A DNA stretch of 64,000 nt from assembly GCA_963767835.1 (NCBI GenBank), contig CAVYFY010000019.1:248001-312000 (forward strand), in the 5' to 3' direction. Under the pieces are notes generated by a model. It searched no databases, was not told where the DNA came from, and saw nothing but the letters and a program-made list of their open reading frames with translations. A program made the position numbers and the translations under genes. The number at the start of each line of letters is the position of its first letter. The first letter of the stretch is position 1. The DNA comes from SIAQ01 sp963767835 (GTDB lineage: Bacteria; Planctomycetota; Planctomycetia; Gemmatales; Gemmataceae). Positions 26,338 through 36,222 of the stretch are shown in pieces.

Positions 26338-28827
26338 ATGCCGAAAACCGCTGAAATTCCGTTGACCGTGGACGCTGGTTTGGAACGCCGCTTGGAGCGG
26401 CTGGGCTTGGCCGGCCATGAAAGCCAGTGGGCCGACCGCTATTTGCTGTGCAATAACCTGGTCGATCCGCCGAGCGCCCGGATGCGGCAGAAATTCGAGG
26501 CGACCGCCCGATTCATCCGCGATCTGGTCGCTCACACCTGGGCCAGGACGCGCCGGGCCCGCGAGGAGGCCAATCCCAAGCGCATCCACTATTTGTCGAT
26601 GGAATTCCTGCTCGGGCGGACGCTGCGCAACAACATGATGAACCTGGCCGCCGAGCCAGTGGTGCGCGAGGCCCTCCAGCAGGAAGGCTGGGATCTGGAG
26701 CAATTGATGGAGGAGGAGCCGGATGCCGGGCTGGGCAACGGCGGTCTCGGCCGGCTCGCCGCCTGCTTCATCGATTCCCTCGCCTCGCTTCAGTATCCCG
26801 CCATCGGCTACGGCCTGCGCTACGAATATGGCATCTTTCGCCAGTCGATGCATGACGGCTGGCAAGTCGAGCAACCCGACAGCTGGCTGCGCAGTGCCGA
26901 TCCGTGGGAGATCAGGCGGCCCGGAAAAGTCTATGAGGTCCCTTTGAACGCCAAGTTCAACCTGCACGGATCAGGCCTCACCGTTACTCGAAATCATCCA
27001 TCGACCCTGCTCGGCATCGCCTACGATCGTCCCATAGTCGGCTACGGCGCCCAGTGCATCAACACCTTGCGGCTGTGGGCGGCGGCGGCGCCCGATTCCT
27101 TCGACTTTGCCGAATTCTCGCAAGGAGATTTTGCCGGCGCCGTCATTCAAAACGTGGCCGCCGAATCGCTGACCCGTGTTCTGTACCCCGATGACTCTAC
27201 GGCAGCGGGACGGGCGCTGCGGTTCTTGCAGGAATATTTCATGGTAAGCTGTTCGCTGCAAGATATCGTCGCCCGCTTCACCAAGAATGACCAACAAAGC
27301 TGGTCCCGGTTCCCAGACCAGGTCGCGATTCAGATGAACGACACGCATCCGTCTCTTGCGGTCGCAGAGCTGATGCGGATATTGCTCGATCAGGCGAAAT
27401 TGCCGTGGGACCAGGCGTGGGACATCACGCAGCGGACGCTCGCTTACACCAATCACACGCTGCTGCCCGAGGCACTCGAGCGCTGGCCGGTCGAATTCTT
27501 CGAGGTGTTGATCCCGCGTCACCTGGAGCTGGTTTACGAGATCAACCGCCGCTTCCTTGACGATGTGCACCGTCGCTATCCCGGCGACAACGCCCGCATG
27601 CAGCGCGTGAGCCTGATCGAAGAAGGGCCAACGCGCACCGTTCGCATGGCCCATCTGGCGGTCGTCGGCTCGCACAGCGTCAACGGGGTGGCGGCGATTC
27701 ACTCGGAGCTTTTGCGAACCCGCGTTCTCAGCGATTTCGCCGAGCTGTTCCCGGAACGCTTCAACAACAAGACCAACGGCGTCACGCCGCGGCGTTGGTT
27801 GCAGCAGGCGAACCCTGCCCTGTCCGCGCTCATCAGCGGGGCGATCGGCGATGGCTGGATCGCCGATTTGTTCCAGCTCCGCAAGCTGTTGCCGTTGGCC
27901 GAGCATGCCGGCTTCCGCGCCCAGTTCCGCGCCGCCAAGCGCGAGGCCAAGGTCGCCTTCGCCGGCTGGCTCAAAGCCACCACCGGCGACATCGTGGACC
28001 CCGACACGATCTTCGACAGCCAAATCAAGCGCATGCACGAATACAAACGCCAGCTCCTCAATCTGCTGCACGTCGTCATTCTCTACAATCGCCTGCGCGA
28101 CAACCCGAACCTGGAAATGACGCCGCACACCTTCTTCTTCGCGGGGAAAGCGGCGCCGGCGTATCAATTGGCCAAGCTCATCATCAAGCTCATCAACAAC
28201 GTCGCCGGCACGATCAACGCCGACCCGGTGGCGCGCGGCCGGCTCAAGGTCCTCTTCCTGCCCGAATATAACGTCAGCATGGCCGAACGCCTCATCCCCG
28301 CCAGCGATGTCTCCGAGCAAATCTCCACGGCCGGCTTCGAAGCGAGCGGCACCGGCAATATGAAATTCATGATGAACGGCGCCCTCACCATCGGCACCCG
28401 CGACGGCGCCACCATCGAAATGGCCCAGGAAGCCGGCGAGGAAAACTTCTTCCTCTTCGGCCTGTCCGCCCAGCAGGTCGCCGACAGCGCCGGCTGGTAC
28501 GACCCCCACTGGCACTACACCCACGAGCCGGAAACCCGCGCCGCCCTGGACCTGATCTTTTCCGATCACTTCAGCCGCAATGAGCCGGGAGTCTTCGGCC
28601 CCATCCACGAGACCTTGCTCACCCACGGCGACCGTTATCGGCACCTCGCCGACCTGACCGATTACGCCCGCGCCCACCGCGACCTGGCCGCACTGTACGC
28701 CAACCCGGAAGCCTGGTCGCGCAAGGCGATCATCAACGTCGCCTGCTCGGGCAAATTCTCCAGCGATCGGACCATTACCGAATATGCGAATGAGATCTGG
28801 AACCTGAAACTTTCGCCCGTGCACTGA
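26338..28827 (+). CDS. glgP: Glycogen/starch/alpha-glucan phosphorylase
   Basis: An 829-residue phosphorylase of normal family length that releases glucose-1-phosphate from alpha-1,4-glucans, in the cytoplasm. Signatures: IHYLSMEFLLGRTLRNN near residue 80, AGLGNGGLGRLAACFIDS, QMNDTHPSLAVAELMR, RFNNKTNGVTPRRWL, SQIKRMHEYKRQLLNLL, and the pyridoxal-phosphate lysine in GTGNMKFMMNGAL (about Lys676). It begins with MPKTAEIPLTV and ends just after IWNLKLSPVH. No other glycogen genes are nearby. The upstream spacer carries a palindromic repeat. Confidence 0.97.
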   Translation: MPKTAEIPLTVDAGLERRLERLGLAGHESQWADRYLLCNNLVDPPSARMRQKFEATARFIRDLVAHTWARTRRAREEANPKRIHYLSMEFLLGRTLRNNMMNLAAEPVVREALQQEGWDLEQLMEEEPDAGLGNGGLGRLAACFIDSLASLQYPAIGYGLRYEYGIFRQSMHDGWQVEQPDSWLRSADPWEIRRPGKVYEVPLNAKFNLHGSGLTVTRNHPSTLLGIAYDRPIVGYGAQCINTLRLWAAAAPDSFDFAEFSQGDFAGAVIQNVAAESLTRVLYPDDSTAAGRALRFLQEYFMVSCSLQDIVARFTKNDQQSWSRFPDQVAIQMNDTHPSLAVAELMRILLDQAKLPWDQAWDITQRTLAYTNHTLLPEALERWPVEFFEVLIPRHLELVYEINRRFLDDVHRRYPGDNARMQRVSLIEEGPTRTVRMAHLAVVGSHSVNGVAAIHSELLRTRVLSDFAELFPERFNNKTNGVTPRRWLQQANPALSALISGAIGDGWIADLFQLRKLLPLAEHAGFRAQFRAAKREAKVAFAGWLKATTGDIVDPDTIFDSQIKRMHEYKRQLLNLLHVVILYNRLRDNPNLEMTPHTFFFAGKAAPAYQLAKLIIKLINNVAGTINADPVARGRLKVLFLPEYNVSMAERLIPASDVSEQISTAGFEASGTGNMKFMMNGALTIGTRDGATIEMAQEAGEENFFLFGLSAQQVADSAGWYDPHWHYTHEPETRAALDLIFSDHFSRNEPGVFGPIHETLLTHGDRYRHLADLTDYARAHRDLAALYANPEAWSRKAIINVACSGKFSSDRTITEYANEIWNLKLSPVH

Positions 28828-28942
28828 ACGATCCCGCACTGGGAGGGCTCGCGCTGGAATTCGTCTGTGCACGCATTGCATGGATTCGTTGAAGTCGTTG
28901 CGGGAGAGGAGGGTCGTGTAGCCGAACCCGTGTCGCGTTCAA

Positions 28943-29472
28943 TCATCGCACCGGCAAGCGGCCGATAAGCCAGCGCTTGAGAGGGATGACAAGCAGGGCC
29001 AGAAGAAATCCGTAGGCAGCCGCCGCGATCAATACGCCGGCGAGATCGCACAAAAGTAGTTGCGCACGCTCCGGACCCAACCATTCCGGTTTGATGGCGC
29101 CCGGCGCGAGCAGCAACCACATACACCCGCCGCCGAAAGCATACAAAGCCGCTCCGCAAGCCGGATTCCGCGCGGGCGGATATAGATAGGTTGCCAGCCG
29201 CAGGAATACGGCAAGGGGCACTCCTAGAACCACGCCGAGAAAGCACAATGCCGGCAACACGTCGCTGAAAGCGCGATGCCCGCCGAACCACGTCCAACGT
29301 CCATCCATTTCGTCCAGATAGGACTCCCATTCGTGAAGGCCATAATCCATCGCAGTGGCGAGAACGCCCACCAAAAGTCTCGAAAGCCGCCCGCAAGCCA
29401 GTAAACCAGGAGCATGCGCTCGGCCAATTCTTTTTCAGATGCGTCGGGACCAAGCGTGCTCGGGAGCGTCAT
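28943..29472 (-). CDS. Hypothetical membrane protein, frameshifted
   Basis: The N-terminal part (from ATG 29472: MTLPSTLGPDASEKELAERMLL...) reads to about 29395. The rest continues in another frame (LLVGVLATAMDYGLHEWESYLDEMDGR... to LKRWLIGRLPVR). The joined protein would be about 176 residues with four hydrophobic segments (LVGVLATAM, ALCFLGVVLGVPLAVFL, AALYAFGGGCMWLLLA and AGVLIAAAAYGFLLALLVI). The break is beside GCGGGCGGC and is probably an indel. No family recognised. A gene for a very small membrane protein lies just upstream on the same strand. Confidence 0.5.
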
Positions 29473-29499
29473 TTCAATGGTTCTTTGAGTTTCCGCCGG

Positions 29500-29690
29500 T
29501 CACTGCCGACGCCAGCTCCACAGAAGCCGATAGGCCCAGAAGGATAACACGGCGGTCACGGCGGTGATGCCGGGGTCCGCAAACAGGGCATGCGGATCCG
29601 GCAGGTCCTGCCAGTGAGCAACGGTCCGCGCAGATGCGCCAGCGCGATCAGACCGAAGAGAATACCTGTCGTGATGAGGTACGCTTTCAT
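29500..29690 (-). CDS. Small two-helix membrane protein, frameshifted
   Basis: Starts at ATG 29690 with MKAYLITTGILFGLIALAHL, then after a frame change at about 29628 continues RTVAHWQDLPDPHALFADPG and a second hydrophobic segment AVTAVLSFWAYRLLW, ending WSWRRQ at the TGA (29500-29502). The start MKxxLITTGxxFGLxxLxH and the RT(F/V)xxW middle match a small family of two-transmembrane-helix proteins that I recall from planctomycetes. About 63 residues. Function unknown. Confidence 0.55.
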
Positions 29691-29726
29691 CCGAGATCGA
29701 CCTCGAACGCCTGTTTGGCCGAGTGT

Positions 29727-30182
29727 TTACGCGACACTCTGCAACAAATTCGGCAACGGAACCGCGTCGATTACCGACTTTATCCACGAATCGCGATCCT
29801 CGCCGGCGTAGTTGATTTGGGTTAGGAACTGTGGTCGAGCGAGGCCATGGAGGAGGCTCACAACGGCGGTTTGGTAGACTTTTTTCTGTTGGTTCTGCCC
29901 CTGCACCTCGTGTTCTCCAATGGAGAAACGATAATTCTTGATCATTTTCTTGGAGACGAAATCGAACTCTTGGGACGGCCCACCAACGCTCACATGGCAA
30001 ATGAAATTCTCCGACACGAGGATCAAACTTTGGAGAGTTGGCCCGTCGAGCCCTAAGACCAGCGAAGGTATGATCGCATTGATTGGCTCGGGACAATACT
30101 GTATTGGCAACCGGGTTGCCTCGACGAGTTTTTCCACTGGGCAATATTGAGCGTATCGAGCGAATTCTATTTGGGTGTTCAT
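29727..30182 (-). CDS. Small beta-rich (PH-domain-like) partner of the RelA/SpoT-domain protein
   Basis: A 151-residue protein whose ATG overlaps the stop of the RelA/SpoT-domain gene by 4 bp (ATGA), so the two are translationally coupled. It has no signal peptide. A strand-rich core (TLQSLILVSENFICHVSVGG, EFDFVSKKMIKNYRFSIGE, KKVYQTAVVSLLHGL, FLTQINYAGEDR) is followed by one C-terminal helix (RDSWIKSVIDAVPLPN). That pattern suggests a pleckstrin-homology-like fold. The GC content is visibly lower than in neighbouring genes, consistent with acquisition by transfer. An antitoxin or effector role is inferred only from position. Confidence 0.6.
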   Translation of the reverse strand: MNTQIEFARYAQYCPVEKLVEATRLPIQYCPEPINAIIPSLVLGLDGPTLQSLILVSENFICHVSVGGPSQEFDFVSKKMIKNYRFSIGEHEVQGQNQQKKVYQTAVVSLLHGLARPQFLTQINYAGEDRDSWIKSVIDAVPLPNLLQSVA

Positions 30183-30967
30183 TGCCAATCTCTCATTTCC
30201 TTTGCGCCACGAAGCTGAACGATCAGTCCGTCGGCCAGGTGAATTACGTGTCCTAACTGGTTGGCGATGAACTGCGGATCCTTCGGATTCCACTGCCAAC
30301 TTTCGGCCGGCTTCGAGCTTTCTTGAGCGAACTTGTAGAAAGGATGGGAGCTGTTCCACATCGTAGTAGCCAATTCGGACGCCAGCTGAACCTCAAAGCG
30401 AATCCTGGTGGGCTGAGATGCCCCACCAAGCCGGTAATAGACATCTGCGTCAATGGTAAGGTGCTGCGCGAAATAACCTTCAAGACGACCTTCGCGGTCC
30501 CGCTTGGGGCTCAGATTCATTTCTTTCGCTAACACCTCCATCTTGGATGCCAGAAACTCCACACCGTCAATATATCGGCATACAACCCGAGTGCGTACGA
30601 GGTCATCGATCGCCGGAACTGCGGCACCGGTGGTCGAATACAGCTCCTCGGGTGCCTTTGTGTCGGCTCTGCATTTTCTTAATACCTTGGCCTTGGTGCT
30701 ATCAGCCGACTTTGCCACAAACGAAGGCATTCCCGTTTGGGCCAAGAGATCAGCGGTCGTCTGTTGCTTGTATTCCGTACGCCATTGATCGAGTCTCTTC
30801 GCGGCCTCAACCCAGAACGGCCCAGCGTCAAGCTCGCGAGCCCATTGTTCACAGTTGGCAGCGAGTGTTTCCCAATAACCTGGAATAGCGATTTCGGCGC
30901 GACCCAACTCCAGCATTTTCAGCAATGCATGGTCGTGGAGCTGCTCGGTAGTGGAGAACTCCGCCAT
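30179..30967 (-). CDS. RelA/SpoT-domain nucleotidyltransferase (toxSAS-like)
   Basis: A 262-residue stand-alone (p)ppGpp-synthetase-like protein without hydrolase, TGS or ACT domains. Matches to the RelA/SpoT fold: an FVAKSADSTKAKVL segment (about 83-96) like the RVKxxxS ATP-binding helix, IDDLVRTRVVCRYIDGVEFLA (about 120-140) like DxxGxRIVCxYxDDV, GYFAQHLTI (about 164-172) like GYRAVHxxV, and FEVQLASELATTMW with FYK (about 191-212) like EIQIRTxxxxxW. Single-domain proteins of this kind can be housekeeping alarmone synthetases or toxins (toxSAS: tRNA pyrophosphorylation or (pp)pApp synthesis). The tightly coupled small downstream gene favours a toxin-antitoxin type. Lower GC than its surroundings. 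Confidence 0.8.
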   Translation of the reverse strand: MAEFSTTEQLHDHALLKMLELGRAEIAIPGYWETLAANCEQWARELDAGPFWVEAAKRLDQWRTEYKQQTTADLLAQTGMPSFVAKSADSTKAKVLRKCRADTKAPEELYSTTGAAVPAIDDLVRTRVVCRYIDGVEFLASKMEVLAKEMNLSPKRDREGRLEGYFAQHLTIDADVYYRLGGASQPTRIRFEVQLASELATTMWNSSHPFYKFAQESSKPAESWQWNPKDPQFIANQLGHVIHLADGLIVQLRGAKEMRDWQ

Positions 30968-31016
30968 CTCGACGCCTCAATCTTTGATCGCTTTCAGGTC
31001 GTCGCCTGGTCACGCT

Positions 31017-32342
<1,326 letters not shown>

Positions 32343-32354
32343 AATGATCTCCAC

Positions 32355-32419
32355 GCCCCAGGATAAGCGCAGCGTTCCTGGGGGTTCGATCCCCAGGAAC
32401 GCTGCGCTTATCCTGGGGC
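32355..32419. repeat. Perfect 29-bp hairpin between hslV and hslU
   Basis: Arms 32355-32383 and 32391-32419 (GCCCCAGGATAAGCGCAGCG...) are perfect complements around a 7-base GTTCGAT loop. It lies 12 bp upstream of the hslU ATG and 8 bp after the hslV stop. In an hslVU mRNA it would be a very stable structure next to the hslU ribosome-binding site, and could partly terminate transcription or protect the hslV part. Confidence 0.9.
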
Positions 32420-32427
32420 TTGCAAGT

Positions 32428-32964
32428 TTATTCCACCACTTCGACTTCAATATTGCGATTGGTGTAAATGCACAAATCCGCGGCGATGTCCAGCGCCGTC
32501 TTGACGATCTCCGGCGCCGTCAATGTGGAGTGCGCGAGCAGAGCCCTCGCAGCCGCCGTGGCATACGCCCCGCCGGAGCCGATGGCGGCGATTCCGTCGC
32601 TGGGCTGGATGACGTCGCCGGTGCCGGAAACCATGAGCAGGCTGTCGCGATCGACGGCGATCATCATCGCTTCCAGCCGGCGCAGGGCCCGGTCCAGCCG
32701 CCAATCCTTTGCCAATTCAGTTGCGGCGCGCGGCACGCTGCCGGAGAAATCCTTCAGCTTGGCCTCGAAGCGCTCCAGCAGGGCGAAGGCGTCGGCGGAG
32801 GAGCCGGCGAAACCGACGACGACCTTACCGCCGTGCAGGCGACGGATTTTGTGGGCGTCGCTTTTCATGACGATCTGCCCCAGGGTTACCTGCCCGTCGC
32901 CGCCGATGGCCGTGGTGTTGCCCCGGCGAACCGCGAGAATGGTCGTAGAGCGAATGCGCGTCAT
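32428..32964 (-). CDS. hslV: ATP-dependent protease proteolytic subunit HslV
   Basis: A 178-residue N-terminal-nucleophile hydrolase, the peptidase ring of the HslUV protease. The catalytic threonine is in STTILAVRR (Thr7), so a six-residue propeptide (MTRIRS) must be removed; short propeptides are normal in the family. Other signatures: AIGGDGQVTLGQIVMK, KIRRLHGGKVVVGFAGSSADAFALLERFE, and the late GSGGAYATAAARALL. Normal length. It is the first gene of the hslVU operon, upstream of a repeat-filled spacer divergent from the TPM gene. Confidence 0.97.
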   Translation of the reverse strand: MTRIRSTTILAVRRGNTTAIGGDGQVTLGQIVMKSDAHKIRRLHGGKVVVGFAGSSADAFALLERFEAKLKDFSGSVPRAATELAKDWRLDRALRRLEAMMIAVDRDSLLMVSGTGDVIQPSDGIAAIGSGGAYATAAARALLAHSTLTAPEIVKTALDIAADLCIYTNRNIEVEVVE

Positions 32965-32995
32965 GTTTGGATTCCTCGGCGCGGCGAGCCTTACT

Positions 32996-33097
32996 CCCCT
33001 CTCCCCCCGGGAGAGGGGTTGGGGGTGAGGGCAGAGCCTTGAAAAAACTCGTCAAAGCCCCTCACCCCCGGCCCCTCTCCCGGGGGGAGAGGGGAGG
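32996..33097. repeat. Palindromic intergenic repeat, CCTCACCCCCGGCCCCTCTCC type
   Basis: Left arm about 32996-33031 (CCCTCTCCCCCCGGGAGAGG...GGGGGTGAGGG) and right arm about 33057-33097 (GCCCCTCACCCCCGGCCCC...). Each arm is itself partly self-complementary (CTCTCCCNCCGGGAGAG). A related single arm is found inside the WD40 gene at about 42985-43030. The element lies in the divergent space upstream of hslV and the TPM gene. Confidence 0.8.
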
Positions 33098-33258
33098 AAG
33101 TCCCACAGCTCGCCATTGCATCGATTGTCCATTGTATAGGACAGGTCAAAGGAATCCCCTCGTTCCCCTTTCCCTTTTGCCGGCGGGTGCGAATAATAGC
33201 ATAGCATCAGCGAATAAGAGAATGTGCGGGCGAAATCCAGATCACGCAGGAGAAGCAT

Positions 33259-34463
33259 ATGCTGCATTCACTTGTCCGGGCCGGCTTGGCGATGGGCCTC
33301 TTCGGGCTGCTGCTCGTGCCGGGAACGGCGCGGCGCAGGACCGGCGCGTGCGGCACGTGCAGGACGATGCGCACATTTTCAGCAAGGATGCGATCAGCGA
33401 CGCCAATGCCGTCATCACCAAGATTCACGACAAGCACCACAAGGACCTGTTCATCGAAACCGTCGCAGAAGGTCCGGAAAAGAAAGCGGACGACGCAGAG
33501 AAGACGAGGTGGGCACGGGAACGCTTTAACGAATACAAAATCGACGGCGTTTGCGTGGTGTTCTGCAAAAAGCCGCACTTCTTCCGCATCGAGGTCGGCA
33601 ACAAGACGCGCGCGGACGGGTACTTCGGGACCGAGAACATCAGGGCGCTCGAGAAAATCATTGAGGAAAAAAAACAAAAACCCGATGAGATGCTGAAACG
33701 GATCACCAACTACACGCTTGATACGATGAACCAGCACGCGCCCAAGAAGGCAAAAGGGGACGCGCCGGCGCCGGTCCCCGTGCAGCACCAGCAGCGGGAC
33801 GTCGAGCCGGTCCACCATCGCGGCGGCGGCGACTGGATCAGCGCTATTTTGCCCTGGGTTTGCCTCATCGTTGGGGCCTCGGTGGTCATTTGGGTCATCT
33901 TCGCCATCATCCGGGCCTTGACCGGCATGGGCGGCGGGGGGTACGGCTACGGCGGCGGCGGGTATGGCATGGGCGGCGGCATGATGGGCGGCGGCGGTGG
34001 ATTCTTCACCGGCATGCTCGGCGGCCTGTTTGGCTCCATGGCCGGCATGTGGATCTACAACAACATGTTCGGCGGTCATGCCACCTATGGTGCGAATGGT
34101 GCGGTCAATTGGGACGGCGGCGGCAGCGATCAAGGCGCCGCGGGTTACGACGGCGACACCGATACCGGCGCATCCGGCGGCGGCGACAACTGGGGCGGCG
34201 GCGATGACGATGCCGGCGGCGGCAAGGGCGAAGACGGCGGAGACGCAGGCGGCGGCGATTGGGGCGGCGGCGATGCTGGCGGCGGCGATGCCGGCGGCGG
34301 CGACGCGGGAGGCGGCGGTGATGCCGGCGGCGGCGATTGGGGCGGCGGTGGCGATGCCGGCGGCGGTGGCGGCGATTGGGGCGGAGGAGGCGGCGGCGGT
34401 GGCGACTGGGGCGGCGGTGGCGGCGGCGATTTCGGCGGCGGCGGTGGTGGAGGCGATTGGTAG
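33259..34463 (+). CDS. TPM-domain (YgcG-like) membrane protein with Gly-rich tail, frameshifted
   Basis: Starts at ATG 33259 (AGGAGAAGCAT upstream) with a signal peptide LVRAGLAMGLFGLLLVPG. The frame changes at about 33330 (ACGGCGCGGCGCAGG). The TPM domain follows (VQDDAHIFSKDAISDANAVITK, LFIETVAEGPEKK, YKIDGVCVVFCKKPHFFRIEVG, residues about 30-180), then a transmembrane helix (WISAILPWVCLIVGASVVIWVIFAIIRAL) and about 170 residues made almost wholly of Gly, Asp and Trp (GGGDWGGGDAGGG units). It resembles YgcG/TPM proteins of uncertain function linked to the envelope. The low-complexity tail is unusually long. Confidence 0.75.
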
Positions 34464-34466
34464 TCC

Positions 34467-34944
34467 ATGGCAACGCCGTGCCTGTTCTGTGATCGACTGG
34501 GCCACTTGACCGAGCTGCCAGCCGATGATCTCGTCTGGCAGTTCCCGCATTCGGTCGCGTTGCTCGGCCCCTGGCAATACTACACCGGCTATTGCGTGCT
34601 CGCGTCCCGCGCTCACTATGCCGAACTGCACCAGTTTCCCGCCAGTGTTCGCTCGGCGTTCCTCGAAGAGATGGTCACGCTCAGCCACGCCATTGCGAAT
34701 GCGTTTTCGCCGCGGAAGCTGAATTGCGAATCGCTGGGCAATCAGGTGCCGCACCTGCACTGGCATTTGTTTCCACGCCGTGCGGATGATCCCGACATGC
34801 TCAAGCCGGTTTGGTTGGCGCTCGATCGAGCCGAGCGCGATCCGCGTGAAAGGCAGCGCTCTGCAAGCCGACCCGTCTCCCCGCGCGGAGATCGCCCAGC
34901 GGTTGCGTGCCGCCCTTCAGCAACTTCAGGCCCCGATCCCATGA
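34467..34944 (+). CDS. HIT-family nucleotide-binding protein, frameshifted near the C-terminus
   Basis: About 158 residues. It starts at ATG 34467, three bases after the previous stop. CLFCDRLG has a CxxC pair, and the histidine triad is QVPHLHWHLFPR (His-x-His-x-His). HIT proteins hydrolyse or transfer nucleotides such as ADP-sugars or dinucleoside polyphosphates. The first frame runs on into hemC. A frame change near 34846 gives the expected tail (ALQADPSPRAEIAQRL RAALQQLQAPIP, written in two parts) and a TGA at 34942-34944 overlapping the hemC ATG (ATGA). I therefore reject a HIT-HemC fusion. Confidence 0.7.
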
Positions 34945-35855
34945 CATCCCTTCGCATCGGCACGCGCGGCAGCCCCCTGGCGCTTTGGCAAGCGCATCAC
35001 GTCGCCGATCTTTTGCGCACCGCCGATCCGGGCGTGCAAATCGAGTTGATCGAAATCGAGACGGTCGGCGATCAGGTGCGCGATGTGCCGTTAACGCAAC
35101 TGGGCGGCGACGGGGCGTTCACCAAGGCGATTCAGCAGGCCCTGCTCGATAACCGGGTCGATGTCGCGGTGCACAGCTTGAAAGACCTGCCCACGTTCGC
35201 GGTCGAGGGCTTGGTGTTGGCGGCCGTGCCGAAGCGTGGGCCGTCGGGCGATGCGTTGGTGTCGCTGAAATATCGCAGCTTCGCCGACTTGCCGACGGGC
35301 GCGACGGTGGCGACCAGCAGCGTGCGGCGCAAGGCCCAGCTCCTGCATCGCCGGCCCGACCTGAAGCTCATCGACATCCGTGGCAATGTGGACACTCGGC
35401 TCCGCAAACTCGCCGAGCAGAACCTCGACGCGACCATCCTCGCCCAAGCGGGCCTGGTTCGCCTCGGCCTCGCGGACCGGATCACCGAAATCCTCGACCC
35501 CGCCTGGATGTTCCCCGCCGTCGGCCAGGGAGCGCTCGGGCTGGAATGCCGCGCCGCCGACTTCGCCGTCCGCACGCTGCTCGATCAACTCAACGACGCC
35601 GCGACGCGCTGGAGCGTCCTGGCCGAGCGGGCGATGCTGCGCGGCCTGGGCGGCGGCTGCCAGGTTCCCATCGGTGCGTTGACGAGGATTGTCGATGGCG
35701 AATTGACGCTCCGCGGCGTGGTATTATCGCCGGATGGCAGCCAACGCATCGCCGCCGACATCGCGGGACCGATGGAGCAAGCTGAGTCGATTGGAATCGC
35801 ACTGGCGAATGAATTGCGGCGGCGCGGGGCTGCGGAGTTTTTGCAGGAATCGTGA
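34941..35855 (+). CDS. hemC: Hydroxymethylbilane synthase (porphobilinogen deaminase)
   Basis: A 304-residue enzyme that polymerises four porphobilinogens to hydroxymethylbilane in haem biosynthesis. Signatures: LRIGTRGSPLALWQ at the start, VDVAVHSLKDLPT, GRNVDTRLRKL-like IRGNVDTRLRKLAE, and the dipyrromethane cofactor Cys in RGLGGGCQVPIGA (about residue 239). The start overlaps the HIT gene stop. The last 29 codons (35769-35855) match, codon for codon and at equal length, a second tail at 36662-36748, described separately. Confidence 0.95.
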   Translation: MTSLRIGTRGSPLALWQAHHVADLLRTADPGVQIELIEIETVGDQVRDVPLTQLGGDGAFTKAIQQALLDNRVDVAVHSLKDLPTFAVEGLVLAAVPKRGPSGDALVSLKYRSFADLPTGATVATSSVRRKAQLLHRRPDLKLIDIRGNVDTRLRKLAEQNLDATILAQAGLVRLGLADRITEILDPAWMFPAVGQGALGLECRAADFAVRTLLDQLNDAATRWSVLAERAMLRGLGGGCQVPIGALTRIVDGELTLRGVVLSPDGSQRIAADIAGPMEQAESIGIALANELRRRGAAEFLQES

Positions 35856-35902
35856 ACCGACGCGCCAGCGAAGGACGCCTTGCGAGAGAAGCGATGAGGA
35901 AT

Positions 35903-36213
35903 CTATCCACCGTGGCCGGTGACCACGTTAAAACCCGTTTTCCCAAGCCGGCATCTCCGCCATCAAGCAGCGAGAGATACTCATAACCGCAATCAGGATG
36001 CGCCGATTGATATTCAGCCAGAATTTTGCGCACCCGTTCGAGAGAGCCTTCGTCTCCATGAGCCATCAGCTCCGGCAATAGTTCGAAGGTGTCTGCTAGT
36101 TCGTACAATTGCTGGCAGTCCCCTTGCAAAGCAAGATTCCGCGCTTGCACAAAGGCACGATGCAGGACGCGAAGGAATCGGGCCTGAGCGACTTCGGGTG
36201 CGATGGGTGCCAT
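35903..36213 (-). CDS. Hypothetical helical protein, second gene of reverse cassette
   Basis: Starts at ATG 36213 (MAPIAPEVAQARFLRVLH), 9 bp after the stop of the ParB-like gene. About 90 residues are confidently coding: helical LALQGDCQQLYELADTFELLPELMAHG and VRKILAEYQSAHPDCGYEYLSLL. Beyond about 35935 (AAAA run) the frame stays open into the hemC antisense strand, but the other frame gives KTGFNVVTGHGG and a stop at 35903-35905, which I take as the probable end. Not recognised. The pair with the upstream gene looks like a two-gene accessory module. Confidence 0.5.
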
Positions 36214-36222
36214 GTCAACTCC

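Noticed and set aside
26971..28881. A 636-residue minus-strand frame
   Set aside because: It is antisense to glgP, whose conserved blocks are unambiguous.
32370..32400. tRNA-like T-arm GGGGGTTCGATCCCC
   Set aside because: It is the loop and top stem of a perfect 29-bp palindrome. No acceptor, D or anticodon arm can be formed.
34240..34463. CRISPR-like or tandem-repeat array of GGCGGCGAT units
   Set aside because: The units are in-frame codons for Gly, Asp and Trp in a protein tail. There are no unique spacers and no cas genes.
34467..35855. A HIT-HemC fusion protein
   Set aside because: The other frame gives a natural HIT C-terminus and a TGA overlapping the hemC ATG. HemC starts cleanly at 34941, so an indel near 34846 explains the fusion.
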